Assembly (NCBI GenBank): GCA_035578175.1
Contig: JAQMRL010000003.1
Location: forward strand, 56,714,672 to 56,778,671
Direction of reading: 5' to 3'
DNA length: 64,000 nt
Origin: Catonia carolina
Lineage: Eukaryota > Arthropoda > Insecta > Hemiptera > Achilidae
A model generated the notes under the pieces. The model had not been told where the DNA came from, ran no database searches, and saw only the letters and a program-made list of their open reading frames with translations. The translations under genes were made by a program, and so were the position numbers. This document shows, one piece after another, positions 55,662 to 64,000 of this stretch. Numbering within the stretch: position 1 is the first letter of the stretch; each line of letters begins with the position of its first letter.

Positions 55662-57614
55662 GAAACAAGGCGGGACTGCAACTCCTTGAACTTCACCTTC
55701 GCTGTCCTACGCTGTCTGAGATATCTTCAGTATATTTATATATGTCAATTCAAGAAGAAAATTTTAGGTCTTGAAGATCATATAGCTTAACTAATATATT
55801 TATTAGTATTTGTTAAATTTTTATATTATTTTAAATAGATATAAAGGAAAAGGTGTCTAATTCAGACACCAGAAGAAGATATTGATAATATTTGCTTACT
55901 TTGAAATTATAATTTAGTATTAAAATCATTAACTTCTTCTCTAATCATATATTTTGGGAATTTTATAACAATTTTAGAATCTTAAAACGATATAATATTA
56001 ATTAAGTGAATGCTCTTTGTAGTGAGTGTGTGTATACGGCGCTTCCAGACGCTAGTATCAGATAACTGGCTTACTTAATGACGCACCCTTTGAATATTAA
56101 AATGTAAAACGAAAAATAAATAGCTGTATACGTAAAAATAAAAACAAAATTGGTGCGATGATAAGGCAAAAAGTAATTTCATCTCTGTATGCTATCTCTT
56201 TTACTTTTTTGTTAAGTTCTTTGCGAAACTGAAAGCAAAATTTTGCGTTTTTCATTATTTTTGGTCATGGAATTTAAATTAGTGTTCTTACAAAGTCAAC
56301 TTTACCAAATGCAAATTTTAAGATTTAGGCCGATAGTAAAAAGTAGCCTAGTCAGGAATTTAACTAAAATTACCTACCACATGAATAAATTTATTTTTCT
56401 CAAGCTATAAATGCCAACTAAAACTTTGAAATTAACGTGTATGATTAAAATTAAACACAATTGACCAACTCAAGTAACTGATTAAGTACTGTAAAAATAA
56501 TTGATTTATTTACGATTGACTTAGTTGATCAGATAAATTTCACGTCTTGATTTTTAAAACGTGTTCAGAAGTTTTGGGTTTCCAAGTAAAGAATTTTTTA
56601 TTACGCAAATACTGTCACCCATTAGGCGTATTTATTAATACGAAATTTTTCGTTACTTTCATTGAATTGATATCCATTCATCATTAAGCCTAATTTTAAT
56701 AATAACTTTTCGAAATTTCCACAAAAAGGTAAGAAATATTTTAATCTTATTGTATAATCACCCCGTAATATATGTAACCTTACACAGTTCTTACTAAATT
56801 ATATTTGAGAGTCCTATAATATTATGCGACAACTTGGCGTATATATGTTTTGTATGTCCAACTGTTTTCGAAAACAGCTCAAACAGTTTTCTTGAAAATT
56901 AATGTAAAGGGGTTTTCAGGGTCTACAAATCGATTGCGCTAGGTCTCATATATGCGAAAAATCGTTAATTCGCTAAATTAGGATATATAATTAGAATAAT
57001 AGCTGGCTGCAGAGGTAATAAACAGTAACAGATGATATATTAAACAAATACACGATATTTTAATTGTAAAGACTACGTCAGAATTTCTTAAATGGCTCAT
57101 ATATTATCAAACCATTGTATTACAATTCTCGGAAATCGATCATATAATCTGTAACCGAGCGAAGCTCAGTAACCTGGTACTTATTATTATTAGAAAACAC
57201 GTCTGTATAATGTTATAATAGAATTCGTAAGGGAATATTAAAGAATGTCGCGGTTGACAGAGCGCATTCCAATATTACATTATACAGATAACAGTTTTAG
57301 GATATATTGAAATATTGCACGTGTTAGAAAATTGGGTGTACAGTTTTTGATGTTATATTAACCTACTGTTCCACAATCTAGGGAAAATTAGCGCGTTAAA
57401 AAACAAGAAAGAGTTAGTGCTGTTTAATATCGTAACATACTACAGAAAAAAAACCTACTAAAAATCGTAACAATAATAGTATTCTTCTTTCTTATTCAGC
57501 ATAAACGGAACAAATATTTTGTTATAATTCTCTACTGAAATACTCGAAAAACTAGAAGAGCTCCCATTATTTTCAAATAGGAAGTCTATATTACATTTCA
57601 AGGAAATACAAAAA
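55662..57614. other. AT-rich spacer, no gene seen
   Basis: No recognisable feature. Confidence 0.5.
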
Positions 57615-57712
57615 GAAAAATCGGGTGTGAAACAGTCACACGATTTTCTCTTGTCCATGGAAATAATGGGAAATATATAACATTAGAAATAAACAAAAAA
57701 CTAACATCAATA
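57615..57712 (-). repeat. Terminal fragment of the unclassified dispersed repeat
   Basis: GGTGTGAAACAGTCACACGA with its hairpin, TTCTCTTGTCCATGGAAATA and ACATTAGAAATAAAC match the right end of the copy at 4093-4593, inverted. Only the end is present. Confidence 0.6.
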
Positions 57713-57839
57713 GACATAACCTTTTTTAAAATCATGCATGAAAGACGCAAAATCCCAAAATATGATGTGTCTGCGATTTGAGGCATCTTTGGCTTAGTTA
57801 TTTATATTTTTGGTAATGATGTGTAAACAAGCCTTGGCT

Positions 57840-57957
57840 AGTGCGTAGGTAATGGTATGAGATTCATTGAGGGAAAAATGACCTGACCAAAAATCAAACC
57901 CGGAACCTATGGCGCTGTGGTCAAATGTGCCGACCACCACACCAACGGCCAATCTTT
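57840..57957 (-). repeat. tRNA-derived SINE-like sequence (third type)
   Basis: The minus strand reads GGCCGTTGGTGTGGTGGTCG at the head and has a B-box-like CCGGGTTTGATTTTTGG about 50 bp on. The body does not match SINE-A or SINE-B beyond the head. It may be a separate, older family. Confidence 0.55.
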
Positions 57958-58917
57958 ACTGACTGCTAATTTCTTGTAGAATTTGTAGAAATGTTTAAAT
58001 CTCTGTATTGTTTGAAACGTACCAAGGTGATGCAGAGATTGTTCTAAATAATTTTGACTGTTGTATTTGTAGGATTTCAATGTTTTAATTGACTTGGTGA
58101 GCTCAATAATTGGATTCCATATGTATTATCTACAAGAAGGAGCCTATCTGGAATCTATAACAAGTAATTTTATACTTTTTATAATATTTTCATAAAATAG
58201 ATCTAATAAACAGTGAGTAGTGAAGTGAAAGTAATTTCAACTGTTGCAGAAATAAATAGTTTTTTCTGAGAAACTCACATTTAGTAAGTTATTACTTTTT
58301 TACTAACGTTGCGTTCAAGCAAATGAATGAACACCAGATTCGCCATTTAATATGTTTAAGGGGTTTTCTAGGTGGATTAGATCTTGTTTAATTGCTCTTT
58401 CTTATGGTTTAATTCAACCTGCAGAAAGTACCTTTTTACTACAGTTCGTTTCACTTTTATGTCCTGATTGCCGTGTTATTTCTTCGTTGAACGTATATTT
58501 TGTTTTCTTTTGGCACATTTTCTCTTTTGTGTAAACATTGCCAACTTGTTGGTAGCTTATATGTTATTCATGTACACTGAACTGTATATATTTTATTTCA
58601 TACTACATGAGAAGATCATGTGAACTTTAATTTGTTTGTTTTAATCGGAGTTTTTTTAAATATCATTTTAAGTTATTGATTACATTTTTTTCATTACTTT
58701 CTAAGTTATTTTAATCACAGATAATTTTTTGCAAAACTCTAATATACCGTATTTATATTAAAACGTTGACAGAATTCAAACAGAATGAAAGGTTTTATTA
58801 TGCTCTAGATCCATTTTACACGATATGAAGTTAATCTGTAAATAAACAGTTTTGTGCCGGTTAGTTTGGTTTTTCCGTTCTTGTCTTTATTCAGAAGCAA
58901 CTACAATATTGTAAATT
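57958..58917. other. AT-rich spacer, no gene seen
   Basis: No recognisable feature. Confidence 0.5.
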
Positions 58918-59182
58918 AATCTTCTTCTTAGAGTGCCGACTCCATCAATGAACATTGCCTGTAATTCTGGTAAATCACAATCTAACTTGTACCACCCTCA
59001 AAATAGTGTACGTACTTATGTTTTTTCTGGCCTCTAATATTCTTTAATTCTGAGCATAGCTTTCGTTTAGATCCACGCGTTAACTCAACTTTTCTCTCAA
59101 TGATAAGTCTGAGGAGCTCATGCATATCAACTCTGTATAAATGACTAAGGTTGGCAACCTCTCTTCTTTTGGGAATGCTCAT
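58918..59182 (-). pseudogene. LINE ORF2 C-terminal remnant
   Basis: The minus strand reads LLRLIIERKVELTRGSKRK and LCSELKNIRGQ, a decayed version of the II.GKVEG+RG.GR and SWL+NIR blocks seen at 30.9 kb. It ends with a CTAAGAAGAAG tail after a GGAGTCGGCACT segment. The 66-codon open frame is therefore likely a LINE relic and not a host gene. Confidence 0.5.
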
Positions 59183-62100
59183 TAGCTCACGGTAAATGAG
59201 TATTACCAGCGGAATTTATGTTAACGTAAATGCAAAACGTCCTGTCGTTGTTTTGTTTGAAAAAAATCATCCAGTGTAAACCGTCATTGGTGTTTTATAT
59301 GGTATTCCTTTTCAAACACTTTTTTAATTTTCTTTTCGAATTTTTTGATAGGTCTAGTTGTGACAATACCTGGGTTTGTGTATTTAATTAATTTTCTATG
59401 ATTGCATAAAATTTTAATTGTCAGTAGTTGTGTATAGTGTGTCTATGTTGAAGTTTTGTACTCGTATAACAGAATATCCTACGTAGTAGGGACTACATTT
59501 GTGACTAAACAAAAATTAGTTTTGTAAAGCTTGTTTACGTATAGCTTTTTGCCAGATTATAAATCAAAGCACAATACATCCACTTCAGCTGAATTGGGTT
59601 ACATCTGAATGTGACGAATAAGTTTTATTTAATACAAAATTATGATCTACGTTTTAGTATATTTAGATGTAGTTTAATGTATGATACAGCGAATTTTTTT
59701 TTGTTGTCTGTGGGTTCTTTTCAGTTTCCTGAACAAAATTTTAGCTTAATTTACAGTATTTTCATTATGTTAAAATTATTACGATTAGAGAATTTTGGTA
59801 ATATATTTAATCACAGGTTTACCTTGGTACATATCAAACAGAACATCACAAAGGTACCTAAACATTGAGCCAGTTAAAGAAGACATTTTCAGATATAGTA
59901 CTCAATATCAGAGAAGATTAGATACACACTTCATAAACTGCCATAAATTTACCAGACTACTCAGAAACAGTAAAACGATTAAAGCGCAAACATCCACACG
60001 ACTATGTTAAACAAACATTCATTTTACAGCACTTTGACTAAGTATATTTGACTCGTTACTAATTATCAACTATTCGAAACATATCATAAAATTGTAACAA
60101 AATAAAAAAAAGTTCAAGTGTCTCCGCAGGGTGATTACTTCTTTCAAAAGACGATGTAGAATACCTCATGTACTAAATGTTCTAATTAAAAGTAGATTGA
60201 CTGTGTAAATAAAATGGAGGGTGGTTTATTTCTGCATGGATAACTAATTTTATATTATCTCCTTTCTGTTTCCAACAGATTTTACGTGTATGTTCAGAAA
60301 TGATTTCTTTTATAAACATTAGAAACGAATTTTATCTTGACCTAAAATATGGTTTAACGGATTTTCCCGTCACATGCAACTGTAAAAATGTAACATTACG
60401 CTGTCATCTTTACAGAGTAAGACAAATTTATGTACATTGAACGTGTAACAATATAACACTCTACTTCGAATGCAGATCGTAAACTACCACAGTTGTTTTA
60501 TTTCTCTGATGAAACAGTTATAGTTGAAATCTTGAATTCTTCAAGGTATCCTAACTAAAGTAAAAGTAAACTTTGATTTTCGTAATAAATAACGCTGATG
60601 CCTTTAAATTCCATTAATCAGTTTGACAAAGTTTTTTTGTGAGGCAAATAAAATGTATATAAAAGGATATATTTCTTAAGTGGCTTATTTTTAGAAAGTA
60701 GTAAATACCAAACATTTTATTTTCTTTAAACTAGTTACAATAAATTCTTATCATACAATAAATTAAATAGTTATTGAGTAATGAAACGTATTGTATTTTA
60801 ATAGATGGCAATGAATGACAGCAGTACCATAAGATTGTAACATTTAGTATTTATTTGTAACTTTTTTAGCACATAAATCAAATGACAATCAAAATAAAAC
60901 AAAAGAAAATCGGTTTTAAATAAAATTTTAATTGAATCTGACTGGCTTTTAAAAAAATAAATTTTAGAATATTTAGATATTTATTTTATTTAGTAAAATA
61001 TAGCAGCATTAAAATTACAATTCATGACTATACTAAGCTATGTACAATATTTTAAACTAAATATACTTATACGCAAAAACTCTTCTTCACAAAGAGTTCT
61101 GTCCGCGCATAGGAGTATACAGAACAAAAACATTAATTCACTTAAATACTTATAACTACTATAAAATTACTAAGTTAAATTACTACTGGTAGCTATATTA
61201 TAATAGCGATATTATAATTTTTATTTTATAACTACTTTACAATAATATATTTTAATTAACACAAGTTAAATATTTTAACTTTATACGAAATTAATTCAAT
61301 AAATGAGCATAAAGAGACAGTTAAACTGTCGCAAAGAGAAAATTAATAACTAATAAAACAGTTATTTTAAGACCTGGAAAAGTTTCTCAAGTTCTTGCTC
61401 ACAGATCGATATTATATGATATTTTAGTTTATGTTTTAATAGATGTGGTGACATATTACTGTGTATATGGGGTGAAAGTGCGTTAACGAATCGCCTCTCA
61501 AGATAGAGAAATGACTTCTGAAAAAATTTACTATTTGGTTTTCTAGTCTTAAATTTTCTAGCGTTCCTAGTACCATAATTTGTTTTATTGGGGTCAATTA
61601 TTACTTCACTTTTATTTAGTACACTATTATTTAGTTATTATTATTAAAATATATTTTATAAAGTCTATCTCAGCTGTTATTGAATTAATATTTAATAGTT
61701 TACCGGTTAATGTTCTATATGTTTTATCGTTTCTGAAGTCCATCGCTCGCCTTAGGAGTTTCATTCAATGTTCCATTCATATTTTAATACATTTCTCTCC
61801 GTAATTTAATAAGATAATCGTTTACACTCAATTTTATTTCATACGTCTATCTGTGACTTTATACTATGAACTATATAACAAAATTATACTTTATATTTAT
61901 TTAACACATTCCATAAATCAAACCGCACAGAAACACAACCTTTCTTTTCAAACTGCCCCGGTCAAGAGCCCACCAAGTCGAATATGCATTTGCTTATATT
62001 AATAATAGCCTACCTTTTGTTTGATAATTTTTAAAACTTTCAAATAAAATATAAATTTTTGTTGTAAATATGTCTTTTAAACTATTTGATGATCTGCGTA

Positions 62101-64000
62101 GATATTTCTTTATATTTTTTTATTTTAAAATTTTAATAAATATTTTTTGTAACTTTTAAACACTTTTGATTCATTTAAACATAAAAACTTCCATCACTAA
62201 ATTAACACTTTATTTTTAATTATTATCTGAGATTATTAAATTATTTAATTTAACAGTTTAGAAACAAGATTTTAATTACAATTAGCCAGTTTAATAATTT
62301 ACAAAATGTTAGAATTTAATTATAAATGTGTACCTAATATTATCAATAGCAGTCGGGTTATAAACACGTGGATATTATCACCTTGTGCATTTGTAATGCT
62401 ACAAGAAGGCTGAAACAGGCGTATTCATTAGAATTACTTTTTTCGTAACTTACATTTTTACTTTGGTTTTCAAAATGTAGCTTCATTGTATCTGTTTTTT
62501 TTTTTTTTTAGATAACAGGTATACTCAAAATTCAAGGTTTTCACAGATGTAGCAAAATACCTTTATAATAATTGCATTCATATCCAATATAAAACACACA
62601 CAAACCCATAAATATAATAGATAAATTTTCAACCCAAGCGACGTTATCCGTAGAAAAAGGTTAAGCACTGATGAAAGAAGAAACTTTCTCCAAAGGAATT
62701 ATTGTTGAGCTTCAGTAATGTCAGCTCAGAAAAATCTATACAAGTAAATAATAGTACTATTACCTTGAAATTTTCTAATTTGTTGTCTTGTAAACAGATG
62801 TAAGTTAATAAATATTAAAGTTTTTATCACTTTATTTACATTTACAACTGTACAGCTATGCATAATTAGTGAAATTTTCGCACTTTAACTTTGTTTTATT
62901 TTAGGTATATCACTTTAATGTTTAAAGAAAAGAACACTCATTAGCAAAACCCTCCCATTATAAGTTCATAAAAATTGTAGATTCAATAGTTTAAAATTGC
63001 GTTTACTGAGAAAGAAAATCGGACGACCAAATAAATTTATTCCAAATCTTCGCTCTACCTTTTGTGGAGCTGCCGATTGGAGTTTTCTGGTAAATATGGA
63101 CAGTTCAACAACAAGATTTAGTGGGTTGTTATTGTTTTCTAATACTATTTAAATAACTGGTTTACCTGGTGGATTGTTATAACTGTGTAACTGATGTTAA
63201 AATCTTTGTAGAATGTGTGAATTATTGAGATTAATGAAGGAACACTGATAAAAAAACAAATTTTGTAGTTGCAAATATTAAAATTCATTTTAAGAAATAA
63301 TAACAATAATTTCTGGTCGTTTGTGTTTTGGATTTTATAAATGCAAATATTTACAAAACATTTCCCTAAAAATTACTTCATTGATTTTGTAAAATTTTGT
63401 AGGTCCAGTTTTTACCTGAAGTTATAAAAATTTGAGCGTAACTATAAACATTTTTAATTTTGTCGATACGATAAAACATTTCTTGTGTTTACGGTGAACT
63501 AAACGCTCGGTTATTATTATTTATTAGTTTTCTTTGTTTTCGTGTTTACTTTATCAATAGAATAATATTTTTCCATTTTTGATTTATTTGTAGAATAGCA
63601 TATTCAGCTATTTATTTGAAATTCAATTTAACCAGAAAAAAGAATTCAAATAAAACTTTTCAAAACTGTTTTATGTAAGTTTAGTAACCGATAGCGATCT
63701 ACAGAACTAATAAAAAAAAGTTTCAAACAATTTATGTATTCAAGTGGTATTAATTTAAAATTTTATTAGCATTCTATTTTTTAATAAAATAAGGGTGACT
63801 GTATTTCTGTGGCTTTTAATAAGAAAGTTGGAACTTATTTTATTTACCGCGGACTCATTTTATTGTCAAGGCTTTTTCTTTGTTTACGAGAACATGTCTC
63901 TAATATTATGTACCCCGTAGTAACGTCAATTTTTGTCTTTTATACCATAATATTATTTACATTTTAATGAGAAAACTGTCTCCTCTTGGTGAAATACGTA
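59183..64000. other. Long AT-rich spacer, no gene seen
   Basis: Short frames only (for example 59611-59868 and 61580-61804, plus strand), none with motifs. No SINE, LTR or LINE tail was recognised. Confidence 0.5.

Noticed and set aside
58982..59182. Small host gene of 66 codons
   Set aside because: The residues line up with the decayed C-terminal blocks of a LINE ORF2 and a LINE-like tail follows.

Overview
The window looks like intergenic or intronic DNA from an AT-rich arthropod nuclear genome, probably an insect. The evidence is the Jockey-type non-LTR elements, tRNA-derived SINEs, long AT-rich spacers and the absence of any bacterial operon structure. A hemipteran host is a guess. I found no convincing host protein-coding gene, no rRNA and no CRISPR. 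Almost everything that can be identified is a mobile element or its remains.

Layout. 0.1-12.4 kb: three copies of an unclassified dispersed repeat with an internal TG microsatellite, tRNA-derived SINEs of two families, a 297-bp direct duplication (7616-7912 and 8727-9023) and a LINE tail at 9.5-9.9 kb. 14.1-24.1 kb: a nested cluster. A LINE remnant is cut by a nearly full-length decayed Jockey element (15335-19640, 13-bp target-site duplication). About 60 bp further on is an LTR element (19702-24125, 4-bp duplication ACGG) with a SAP-domain gag-like gene on the minus strand. A 5'-truncated CR1-like LINE (20979-22569) sits inside the AAT/ATT codon tract of that gag-like gene. 26.4 kb: a 35-bp-arm perfect palindrome. 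27.4-28.2 kb: a possible inverted-repeat element. 30.4-36 kb: three LINE tails, two SINEs, a solo LTR of the same LTR family (TSD CTAT) and a small hAT-like MITE. 37.6-41.7 kb: the best-preserved element, a Jockey copy with an intact 897-aa endonuclease/reverse transcriptase and a nearly intact gag. 45.9-47.6 kb: an inverted pair of tRNA-Leu-like sequences and a truncated third Jockey. 48-64 kb: mostly AT-rich DNA with a SINE, a candidate piggyBac-type MITE (54686-55657), LINE tails and repeat fragments.

How the parts relate. Jockey elements encode ORF1 (pre-C2HC region plus three zinc knuckles, RNA binding) and ORF2 (APE-type endonuclease plus reverse transcriptase), with a ten- or eleven-base overlap between the frames. 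SINEs have no proteins and must borrow a LINE's machinery; five copies here have recognisable target-site duplications. All three Jockey copies carry a stem-loop 18-28 nt after the ORF2 stop. The stem sequences differ but the loop is nearly constant (CCACTGGGT or CCAATGGGG). I regard this as the most interesting signal in the window, together with the SAP-gag LTR family and its poly-Asn insertion site.
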